Shown here one piece after another: positions 1-5,134 of a DNA stretch of 6,790 nucleotides (position 1 is the stretch's first letter; every line of letters begins with the position of its first letter). The translations under genes and the position numbers were made by a program. The stretch is taken from the NCBI GenBank assembly GCA_002437415.1, contig DJPL01000051.1, forward strand, positions 1 to 6,790, read 5' to 3'. The notes under the pieces were generated by a model, which ran no database searches, was not told where the DNA came from, and saw only the letters and a list, made by a program, of their open reading frames with translations. The DNA comes from Ruminococcaceae bacterium UBA6413 (GTDB lineage Bacteria > Bacillota > Clostridia > Oscillospirales > Ruminococcaceae).

Positions 1-44
1 TTGAATATTATATCCAGCTTTGCCTTTAAAATATCTCTTGCCAT
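1..44 (-). CDS. N-terminal fragment of a gene leaving the window, possibly an Rpn/PD-(D/E)XK nuclease-family protein
   Basis: Only 14 whole codons are visible. The ATG is at 44-42 on the minus strand and the peptide reads MARDILKAKLDIIF before the edge. The start is supported by an AAAGGAG ribosome binding site about 6 bases upstream, and by a promoter further upstream at 86-114. The opening resembles, from memory, the N-termini of Rpn-family recombination-promoting nuclease/putative transposase proteins of Clostridia, which begin with an LKxKxDxxFKxxF-like stretch. Fourteen residues cannot prove this. That a gene starts here is fairly sure; its identity is a guess. Confidence 0.5.
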   Translation of the reverse strand, partial: MARDILKAKLDIIF

Positions 45-85
45 TTGTGCCGCTCCTTTCAATTTGACGCTATTTCCTCAAGTAT

Positions 86-114
86 ATTGTACCACAAAAG
101 TGGTCTAAAGTCCA
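86..114 (-). promoter_or_regulatory. Sigma-A type promoter for the left-edge gene, with a palindrome in the spacer
   Basis: On the minus strand there is a -35 of TGGACT (114-109), a 17-base spacer and a -10 of TACAAT (91-86). The expected start of transcription is near 79, about 35 bases before the ATG at 44. The spacer holds the perfect inverted repeat ACCAC-AAAA-GTGGT (91-104, plus-strand reading), whose last base overlaps the -10. A dyad placed between the -35 and -10 is a typical repressor position, but no regulator is visible. The -35 is weak (4 of 6 matches); the -10 and spacing are good. Confidence 0.5.
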
Positions 115-137
115 GCACTCGCCGAAAATATACAAAG

Positions 138-164
138 CCGCCCCGTGACAAAGCCACAGGGCGG
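138..164 (-). terminator. Intrinsic terminator of the phosphoglycerate mutase gene
   Basis: On the minus strand, 17 bases past the stop codon at 182, a 10-bp G+C-rich stem (CCGCCCTGTG pairing with CACGGGGCGG, one G-T wobble) closes a 7-base loop. It is followed by CTTTGTATATTTTC, a broken T-rich tract. Stem strength and position fit a Rho-independent terminator that separates this gene from the left-edge gene on the same strand. Confidence 0.85.
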
Positions 165-181
165 TAAAAATCCGAATATTA

Positions 182-1384
182 TCAATCAGCTAAGAAACTG
201 CTCATAAGCGTATGACCCTCGGCGATATAATCGCCTGTCTTAGCCGCGCTTTCCTCACAGAAGCAATCAACACCGTCAAGCTTCTTTCTGCTGTCGTAGA
301 TCATGAACGGTACAGGAGCATTAGTATGTGTTCTCAGCTCCAGAGGTGTGGGGTGATCGGGGCAGATAAGGATCTTGATATCCTCGTCCTTGAACTCTTC
401 AAGGAGCTTGCCGAGTATCTTCTCATCGATAAGGCTGATAGCCTTTACCTTGTTTTCGACCTCATGGCGGTGACCGCATTCGTCGGGAGCTTCAACATGG
501 ATATATACGAAGTCCTTACCGCCCTTGAGCGCGTCAACAGCCGCCTGAGCCTTGCCGTCAAAGTTTGTATCTATGTAGCCTGTAGCGCCTTCAACCTTGA
601 TAACGTCCATACCTGTGAACTTACCGATACCTCTGAGCAGGTCGACCGCAGAGATCATAGCAGCACTCTTGCCGTACTTTTCGGCGAAAGGAGTAAGCTC
701 CTTGCGCACGCCCTCGCCCCAGAACCATATGCTGTTTGCAGGGCGCAGACCTCTCTCAATTCTCTTTAAGTTTACGGGGTGGTCTTTCAGTAAATCATAG
801 CTCTTCTTCATCATCTCGATAAGCGGCTTGCCGTTTTCGTTTACGCCGAGGTGCGTCTTTATCGGCTTGCCTGTTATATCGTGAGGAGGTGTCAGTGTAC
901 CGATATCGGTCGTGCCGTGATCCCATATCAGGCAGTGACGGTAGCTTACGCCGCTGTAGAAACGGAATTCGTCCGTACCGAGCTTCTCATCAATGAACTT
1001 AATAAGCTCTGCAGCTTCTTCTGTAGATATATCATCTGCGCAGTAGTCAAGTATCGTCTTGTCCTCGTACACAGGCTCGTCTGACAGCGTGACAAGGTTT
1101 GTTCTGAACGAAACGTCCGTAGGCTTCATATCAATGCCGATACTGCCTGCCTCTAACGGACTTCTGCCCGAATAATATATTGCGGGGTCATAACCGAGCA
1201 CGGAAAGATTTGCAACGTCACTGCCGGGCTTTAAGTTATCCTCAACTGTCTTTACAAGACCTACTCTTGATACCTTTGCGAGCTTATCCATATTAGGCTT
1301 GTGCGCAACGCTCATAGGTGTGCCGCCTATATCCTCACGGGGAAGATCTGCCATACCGTCGCAAAGTAATACTGCGTATTTCAT
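182..1384 (-). CDS. apgM: Cofactor-independent phosphoglycerate mutase, ApgM family (proposed homoserine kinase)
   Basis: This 400-residue protein belongs to the alkaline phosphatase superfamily and is of the short archaeal/clostridial ApgM type, distinct from the ~510-residue GpmI. It should interconvert 3- and 2-phosphoglycerate in the cytoplasm with divalent metals. Some subfamily members are instead annotated as putative homoserine kinases, and sequence alone does not decide. Visible motifs are LLCDGMAD (Asp9, metal), GSDVANLSVLGYDP (Ser55 as probable phosphoserine nucleophile), EAPDECGHRHE (residues 298-308; Asp301 and His305, metal), CPDHPTP (Asp343, His344) and His353. All expected metal-site elements are present and the length is normal. 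The frame stays open 16 codons further upstream, but the ATG at 1384 is preferred because AAAGGGA lies just before it and MKYAVLLCDG is the family's usual beginning. The gene is a single unit with its own promoter and terminator, divergent from the spoVA operon. Confidence 0.93.
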   Translation of the reverse strand: MKYAVLLCDGMADLPREDIGGTPMSVAHKPNMDKLAKVSRVGLVKTVEDNLKPGSDVANLSVLGYDPAIYYSGRSPLEAGSIGIDMKPTDVSFRTNLVTLSDEPVYEDKTILDYCADDISTEEAAELIKFIDEKLGTDEFRFYSGVSYRHCLIWDHGTTDIGTLTPPHDITGKPIKTHLGVNENGKPLIEMMKKSYDLLKDHPVNLKRIERGLRPANSIWFWGEGVRKELTPFAEKYGKSAAMISAVDLLRGIGKFTGMDVIKVEGATGYIDTNFDGKAQAAVDALKGGKDFVYIHVEAPDECGHRHEVENKVKAISLIDEKILGKLLEEFKDEDIKILICPDHPTPLELRTHTNAPVPFMIYDSRKKLDGVDCFCEESAAKTGDYIAEGHTLMSSFLAD

Positions 1385-1457
1385 TATTGTAATCCCTTTC
1401 TTAGATGAAGTTCCGACCGGAAAGTAAAGCAATAAAATTTGCTTTTCCTGTCTTTTC
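1385..1457 (-). promoter_or_regulatory. Untranslated leader of the mutase gene with two small hairpins
   Basis: If transcription starts about 7 bases after the -10, the leader is about 70 bases long. It contains a 7-bp stem AAAGCAA/TTGCTTT (1426-1445, 6-base loop) and a small TTCC-GACC-GGAA hairpin (1411-1422), followed by the AAAGGGA ribosome binding site. No riboswitch class is recognised and no run of T makes it a terminator. Regulatory function is conjecture. Confidence 0.2.
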
Positions 1458-1463
1458 TACTAA

Positions 1464-1492
1464 AGTATATCACAACATCTGCAATAAATCAA
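1464..1492 (-). promoter_or_regulatory. Sigma-A promoter with extended -10 for the mutase gene
   Basis: On the minus strand there is a -35 of TTGATT (1492-1487), a 17-base spacer and a -10 of TATACT (1469-1464), preceded by TGA to give an extended -10. It matches the vegetative sigma-A consensus well. The gene is therefore probably expressed in growing cells rather than only during sporulation, despite its spoVA neighbour. Confidence 0.7.
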
Positions 1493-1596
1493 TATAAAAA
1501 TTGCAACGTGACCTGTTTTTGCTGTAATGACAAGCAGAATTTTACACGGATATTTTTTGCCGCAGATAGAAAAATATCATCAAGGACGGTGATATT

Positions 1597-2046
1597 TTGA
1601 ATATTTCCAAAAAAGAATACGCACAGCTTGCCGACCGCTATTCCGCACTGAGCAAGCTATATATAACAGTGCCGAAAGCGTTTGCGATCGGCGGACTTAT
1701 CTGCTGTATAGGTCAGTTCTTCACAGATCTGTATCTTATGATAGGAAACGATACGGATACAGCGTCAGCCTACACCTCGATAACCCTCGTACTGATAAGC
1801 GCACTGCTGACAGGCTTCGGTCAATATGAGCGAATTGCAAAGCACGCGGGCGCAGGTACACTTGTACCGATAACGGGCTTTGCCAACGCCGTGGTTTCTC
1901 CCGCGCTTGAATTCAAGACCGAGGGCTACATTCTCGGTACAGGCGCAAAGATGTTCATCATAGCAGGACCTGTAATAGTCTACGGCATAGCGGCGGCGTT
2001 TGTCTACGGAATAATTCTGTTCATAATAAGTCTTTTCGGAGGTTGA
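1597..2046 (+). CDS. spoVAC: Stage V sporulation protein AC (SpoVAC), inner-membrane dipicolinate channel component
   Basis: This 149-residue membrane protein is the normal length for SpoVAC. SpoVA proteins lie in the forespore/spore inner membrane, move Ca-dipicolinic acid into the developing spore and let it out at germination; SpoVAC has been described as a mechanosensitive channel. Hydrophobic segments are at about residues 27-47, 60-78 and 112-147. The hallmark GAGTLVPITGFANAV (about 85-99) precedes ALEFKTEGYILG. The start is a TTG at 1597: no in-frame ATG precedes the conserved region, and AAGGACGGTGAT lies just upstream. It is the first gene of the operon, one base from spoVAD. The leader between 1493 and 1596 holds no promoter I can call; a forespore sigma-G promoter is expected from related systems but not convincingly seen. 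The identification is firm. Confidence 0.95.
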   Translation: MNISKKEYAQLADRYSALSKLYITVPKAFAIGGLICCIGQFFTDLYLMIGNDTDTASAYTSITLVLISALLTGFGQYERIAKHAGAGTLVPITGFANAVVSPALEFKTEGYILGTGAKMFIIAGPVIVYGIAAAFVYGIILFIISLFGG

Positions 2047-2047
2047 T

Positions 2048-3058
2048 ATGGCTAGATTTATAACTGACGGTACTATAGAGCTTGACCGCGGTGTATCGGT
2101 ATATTCCTGTGCTGCCGCGGTCGGCAAGATGGAGAGCGACGGACCTCTCGGCAACTGCTTTGACTATGCCGCCGAGGGCGCTGAGCTCGGACTTACCACA
2201 TGGGAAAAGGCAGAGAGCACCTTTCAGCAGTACGCATTCGATATTGCGCTCAGAAAGGGCAAGCTCATAAAAGAAGATATTTCATTCATTTTCGCAGGCG
2301 ACCTGCTCAACCAGTGCACCGGCTCGGCGTACGGACTGCGCGATACCGAAATTCCGTTCATCGGGCTTTACGGAGCGTGCTCGACAATGGCTGAAAGCCT
2401 CGCTATGGCTTCGCTGTTTGCAGATATGCGGATCGGTGAATTTTTCGCGGCGGTAACTTCTTCCCACTTCTGCTCCGCCGAAAGACAGTTCAGGTTTCCC
2501 ATAAACTACGGCGGTGTACGTCCGCCCACAGCACAGTGGACAGCCACAGGCGCAGGCTGCTGTATAACCTCTGCCGCCGAAAAGCCACCTTTTGTGAAAA
2601 GCATTACCATAGGCAAGATAACCGATATGGGCATCAAGGACGCAAACAATATGGGCGCGGCTATGGCAGGCGCGGCATACGACACAATAAAGCGGCACTT
2701 CTTAGCCACCAAGACCGCCCCTGCCGATTATGACGTGATTTACACAGGTGACTTAGGACAGGTTGGATCTGATCTTATGCACGAGCTTTTCCGCCGTGAC
2801 GGCATTGAAATAGAGGATAAGCACAAGGACTGCGGACTTATGCTGTACGACCGTGAAAAGCAGGACGTGCACGCAGGCGGTTCGGGTTGCGGTTGCAGTG
2901 CCTCGGTGCTGTGCGGACATATTCTGCCGCAGATAGCTGACGGAAAGCTCCACAGGGTACTCTTTGCCGCTACCGGTGCGCTTATGTCAACAACTATAGT
3001 CCAGCAGGGCGAAAGCATACCCGGCATATCCCACTTAGTTGAGATATCGGACAAATAA
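2048..3058 (+). CDS. spoVAD: Stage V sporulation protein AD (SpoVAD), dipicolinate-binding thiolase-fold protein
   Basis: This 336-residue soluble protein is essentially the usual SpoVAD length (about 338). SpoVAD binds dipicolinic acid and is peripherally attached to the spore inner membrane, feeding the SpoVA channel. It has a thiolase/KAS-III fold without known thiolase activity. Family motifs include FAGDLLNQC (82-90), FIGLYGACSTMAES (104-117, with Cys111 where thiolases place the catalytic Cys), FRFPINYGGVRPPTAQWT (148-165), YTGDLGQVGSDL (232-243), GGSGCGCSASV (277-287) and ALMSTTIVQQGESIPGI (311-327). The ATG is one base past the spoVAC stop, and its ribosome binding site GGAGG overlaps the end of spoVAC, so the two are translationally coupled. 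No transmembrane segment is seen, as expected. Confidence 0.97.
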   Translation: MARFITDGTIELDRGVSVYSCAAAVGKMESDGPLGNCFDYAAEGAELGLTTWEKAESTFQQYAFDIALRKGKLIKEDISFIFAGDLLNQCTGSAYGLRDTEIPFIGLYGACSTMAESLAMASLFADMRIGEFFAAVTSSHFCSAERQFRFPINYGGVRPPTAQWTATGAGCCITSAAEKPPFVKSITIGKITDMGIKDANNMGAAMAGAAYDTIKRHFLATKTAPADYDVIYTGDLGQVGSDLMHELFRRDGIEIEDKHKDCGLMLYDREKQDVHAGGSGCGCSASVLCGHILPQIADGKLHRVLFAATGALMSTTIVQQGESIPGISHLVEISDK

Positions 3059-3071
3059 AGAGGAGATTTAT

Positions 3072-3437
3072 ATGCAGTATTTATGGGCATTTTTAGTCGG
3101 AGGTGCGCTTTGCGCTATAGGTCAGCTTCTTATCGACCTTACCAAGCTCACCCCCGCAAGAATACTTGTAGCCTACGTGGTTGCGGGTGTAATTCTCGGA
3201 GCGACAGGAATTTATCAGCCGCTTGTCGATTTTGCAGGTGCAGGCGCGTCCGTGCCCCTGACGGGCTTTGGCAATCTGCTTGCAAAGGGTATGAGAAAAG
3301 CTATAGAAAAGGACGGATTCCTCGGTATATTCACGGGCGGATTTACCGCTTGCTCGGCAGGTGTTACCGCCGCCATGATCTTCGGACTTGCGGTATCGCT
3401 GATTTTCAACAGGACTGACAGGACAAGGCAGGAATAA
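3072..3437 (+). CDS. spoVAE: Stage V sporulation protein AE (SpoVAEb type), membrane component
   Basis: This 121-residue membrane protein matches SpoVAEb (about 116 residues in Bacillus). Hydrophobic segments are at about residues 3-22, 31-47 and 84-112. The signature FAGAGASVPLTGFGNLLAKG (54-73) parallels the SpoVAC hallmark, because the two proteins share one Pfam family and fold. The frame is open 11 codons further upstream into the end of spoVAD, but the ATG at 3072 is chosen because AGAGGAGAT lies 5-13 bases before it and MQYLWAFLVGG is the family's normal N-terminus. It starts 13 bases after spoVAD and closes the operon. The last residues, NRTDRTRQE, form a polar tail. No strong terminator follows before the next promoter, so some read-through into the next gene is possible. 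Confidence 0.95.
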   Translation: MQYLWAFLVGGALCAIGQLLIDLTKLTPARILVAYVVAGVILGATGIYQPLVDFAGAGASVPLTGFGNLLAKGMRKAIEKDGFLGIFTGGFTACSAGVTAAMIFGLAVSLIFNRTDRTRQE

Positions 3438-3452
3438 CCTTTGCGCCACACC

Positions 3453-3481
3453 TTGACAAGCATCGGTTTCAGTGCTATTAT
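3453..3481 (+). promoter_or_regulatory. Near-consensus sigma-A promoter with extended -10
   Basis: There is a -35 of TTGACA (3453-3458, perfect), a 17-base spacer and a -10 of TATTAT (3476-3481) preceded by TGC, which makes an extended -10. Transcription should start near 3488, about 46 bases ahead of the ATG at 3534. A promoter this strong would drive high constitutive expression unless repressed, and the dyad described next overlaps it. Confidence 0.8.
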
Positions 3482-3512
3482 AATTACAGTTATTCAAAAC
3501 TAACTGTAATTA
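3481..3512 (+). promoter_or_regulatory. Perfect 12-bp inverted repeat, probable operator at the transcription start
   Basis: The left arm TAATTACAGTTA (3481-3492) and right arm TAACTGTAATTA (3501-3512) are exact reverse complements around the 8-base centre TTCAAAAC. The dyad begins on the last base of the -10 and covers the predicted start site, where a bound repressor would block RNA polymerase. The arms are A+T-rich and not followed by T, so it is not a terminator. The regulator is not in the window; TetR, MarR or PadR proteins could bind such a dyad. The spacing does not match the short BlaI/CopY operator. Confidence 0.65.
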
Positions 3513-3533
3513 CATACATAAGAGGAAAACGAA

Positions 3534-4142
3534 ATGTCAAAGCAAAGCTACATAGAAACCGGCTTTATCGAAGTCTGTAAAACGCGTTATCCAAATCACT
3601 CCGAAAAGCTGATATCGGATATGTATAACAGACTTGCCACACTCAGAAAAGAAACCGAAAACGAATCAAAAGCGATGAAGTTCCACCTCGAAAGCCAGAT
3701 TCTCCCCGGTATAGCGGCATATGAAACCTTATCCGCCGTCATGGGTAAGGAGCAGGCACTCACCGAAATACACCGCATTGTAGAGATACATTCGCTTAAA
3801 ATCAAAAAGGCAGTATCAAAAGCCGCCCGCTTTGCGGGAATGTACAAGCGCATTCCGAAAATTTTTCTGAAGGTCACACAAAAAACCTTCGGTCGTGATG
3901 CGGGCTTTGATTACAAAATATACGACACCGATAAAAACGCGGCAAGGCTTGATATGATAAAATGCCCCTATCACTTGGTGACAGCGCGGTACGGTTGCCC
4001 CGAGCTTTGCGTATGCTTTTGCGACAGCGATGATATAGCATACGGCGACATTCACCCGAAGTTAAAATGGCAAAGAAACGGAACCCTCGGTCGCGGCAAT
4101 GACTGTTGCGACTTCTCGCTGAGCTATATAAAGACAGAATAA
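3534..4142 (+). CDS. L-2-amino-thiazoline-4-carboxylic acid (ATC) hydrolase family protein
   Basis: This 202-residue protein is recognised as the ATC-hydrolase family (Pfam PF14196). In Pseudomonas the founding enzyme opens the thiazoline ring of ATC on the way to L-cysteine. Clostridial homologues are common but mostly uncharacterised, so the substrate here is uncertain. Typical features are an N-terminal helical part (residues 1-115) containing MKFHLESQILPGIAAYETL (48-66), then a C-terminal Cys-rich part: CPYH (144-147), CPELCVCFCDSDDIAYGD (155-172), PKLKW (175-179) and the hallmark TLGRGNDCCDF (184-194). Eight cysteines are present. No signal peptide or membrane segment is seen, so it is probably cytoplasmic. 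The start at 3534 is set by AAGAGGA about 8 bases upstream. It is transcribed alone from its own strong promoter with an overlapping dyad, suggesting induction by a small molecule. Confidence 0.85.
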   Translation: MSKQSYIETGFIEVCKTRYPNHSEKLISDMYNRLATLRKETENESKAMKFHLESQILPGIAAYETLSAVMGKEQALTEIHRIVEIHSLKIKKAVSKAARFAGMYKRIPKIFLKVTQKTFGRDAGFDYKIYDTDKNAARLDMIKCPYHLVTARYGCPELCVCFCDSDDIAYGDIHPKLKWQRNGTLGRGNDCCDFSLSYIKTE

Positions 4143-4285
4143 GACACGGGGCTGTTACACAATTCCTCAGCTTATCAAATTTTATTAAAATCACAATGCA
4201 ATATATTGTAAAAGCATCAAAACAATAAATATACAGCCAACAACGCTGGGAACAATCTCCGTTCCGATAAGGTGTTAATAATTTC

Positions 4286-4760
4286 GTGAGTGTATCAGTG
4301 CAACTGCACTATCACTGACTCTCAAAAAAGAACGCTACTATCCTGAGATATCTGTACTAAAATGGGGCTAAGTGAGCGTCAGCGACCCGCTTATACAAAC
4401 GTTTAAAACTCAGTCGTTTGTATATCGAAGCACCACCATACTTGCCTTTTGATGAACGCTCTGTTTGTTTTGCGTCCTGCAAAACTCTGGGCGTTCAACT
4501 ACGGGCATCCGTGCCCGCCCTCGAAAAAGGGGAGGTGGCACGGCTGATACAAGTTCATTGCCCTTCAGTATATGGGTTCAGAAAATCTGACTTTTATATA
4601 TCTCTGACACTTCCGAGCCGTGACGGTGGGGATTGTAATTGCCCAGAAGTTGTTTTTCCATTTTCCTTTGGTTATTTCCCTCGTTCATAGCAGCAACGTT
4701 ATCGCACAGAATAGCGAACCCGAGAAGTGCTGTCCGACAAACAGAACTATCGGTAACTTG
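4286..4760. ncRNA. Hairpin-rich non-coding block: candidate structured RNA or small palindromic mobile-element remnant
   Basis: No convincing gene lies in 4143-4882. Within it are many strong stems: AGTGC-AACT-GCACT inside a larger imperfect hairpin (4288-4323); a 10-bp stem (4392-4424); a two-part hairpin with TGAACGC/GCGTTCA outside (4453-4459 with 4491-4497) and GTTTTGC/GCAAAAC inside (4467-4473 with 4479-4485); CCGTGCC/GGCACGG (4509-4515 with 4537-4543); and CTCGTTC pairing with GAACCCGAG (from about 4680). Open frames cross it on both strands (plus 4418-4690; minus 4578-4688 and on to 4410 through one TGA), but none has a ribosome binding site or a recognised product. The minus strand at 4738-4697 loosely recalls the 3' part of HEARO/omega RNAs of IscB elements, from memory only. 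The transcribed strand is unknown. Positions 4143-4285 and 4761-4825 are A+T-rich with nothing identified. Confidence 0.35.
4392..4424. repeat. Perfect 10-bp inverted repeat (stem-loop)
   Basis: TATACAAACG (4392-4401) and CGTTTGTATA (4415-4424) are exact reverse complements around a 13-base loop. No T-run follows on either strand, so it is not an intrinsic terminator. It sits at the left edge of the most G+C-rich part of the hairpin block. It could be the end hairpin of a small mobile element or the first helix of a structured RNA. Confidence 0.6.
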
Positions 4761-4825
4761 CTATCATAGTAAAATATCGAATAATAAATGAAAGTATGTC
4801 AAAAAATAAGCTTTTACAAAAACAC

Positions 4826-4851
4826 AACCGCCGACCCTACAGCCGGCGGTT
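4826..4851 (-). terminator. Intrinsic terminator of the 37-residue membrane protein gene
   Basis: A perfect 8-bp stem AACCGCCG/CGGCGGTT (4826-4833 with 4844-4851) closes a 10-base loop. On the minus strand it is followed by GTGTTTTTG. It lies about 31 bases past the stop of the small gene at 4883. On the plus strand it is followed by TACTTTACC, so termination in that direction is weaker but possible. Confidence 0.8.
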
Positions 4852-4882
4852 TACTTTACCCATATCATTTATATTTATCAAC

Positions 4883-4996
4883 TCAGTTCAGATACATAAA
4901 TCCCTGTATCACAACACCTATGATCATAATAAGCGCAAGTACCCCTGCACCTATCTTCATACCTATTCCGAGCTTTTCGCGATTTTTCTGCTTCAT
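4883..4996 (-). CDS. 37-residue single-pass membrane microprotein
   Basis: The small gene runs from ATG at 4996 to TGA at 4885-4883. The product begins MKQKNREKLGIGMKIG, very basic, continues with the hydrophobic AGVLALIMIIGVVIQGFMY (residues 17-35) and ends in LN. This is one membrane helix with a positively charged cytoplasmic N-terminus. Three things argue that it is real: a GGAG-rich ribosome binding site (AGGAGAGCGGAG) just upstream, a perfect sigma-A promoter at 5033-5061 and an intrinsic terminator at 4826-4851. It is thus a complete one-gene transcription unit. It resembles the short membrane proteins of the DUF4044 kind in size and layout, but I cannot assign it to a family. Its neighbour sigK is divergent. 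Function unknown. Confidence 0.82.
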   Translation of the reverse strand: MKQKNREKLGIGMKIGAGVLALIMIIGVVIQGFMYLN

Positions 4997-5032
4997 ACTC
5001 CGCTCTCCTGACCTTATAATTTTATATAGTTA

Positions 5033-5061
5033 ATTATACACCGATAAATTTCTGCTGTCAA
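5033..5061 (-). promoter_or_regulatory. Perfect consensus sigma-A promoter for the membrane microprotein
   Basis: On the minus strand there is a -35 of TTGACA (5061-5056), exactly 17 bases of spacer and a -10 of TATAAT (5038-5033). Both hexamers are perfect consensus. The predicted start is near 5026, giving a leader of about 30 bases before the ATG at 4996. Such a promoter implies strong vegetative expression of a very short gene. Confidence 0.88.
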
Positions 5062-5134
5062 GTGATAATGTACCTGCATAACCCGCACAATGTCCGGAAT
5101 AAACTGTATCATTATCTTTTCGGAGTGTGATATT

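Noticed and set aside
212..1084. Plus-strand open frames opposite the phosphoglycerate mutase gene
   Set aside because: They are antisense shadows of a firmly identified gene, with no ribosome binding sites and low-complexity translations.
1523..1557. Possible forespore sigma-F/sigma-G promoter ahead of spoVAC (GTAAT, then GGATATTTT)
   Set aside because: The spacing is about right, but only about half of the consensus positions match in each box, so it cannot be called.
3481..3512. The 12-bp dyad as a terminator for the spoVA operon
   Set aside because: The stem is A+T-rich and is followed by CATACATAAG rather than T residues. Its overlap with a -10 box fits an operator better.
4600..4665. 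GAGCCGTGACGG motif as group II intron domain V
   Set aside because: It shares only the first bases with domain V; the AGC/CGNNGAAA core and the closing strand are missing, and no intron protein is present.
4418..4690. 90-codon plus-strand open frame in the hairpin block as a gene
   Set aside because: It begins at a TTG without a ribosome binding site, lies across strong stem-loops, and gives no recognisable protein.
5042..5120. Possible sigma-E or sigma-K promoter ahead of sigK
   Set aside because: Only loose GATAAATT and GATAATGT-like boxes are present, and they overlap the perfect minus-strand promoter. Not distinguishable from chance.
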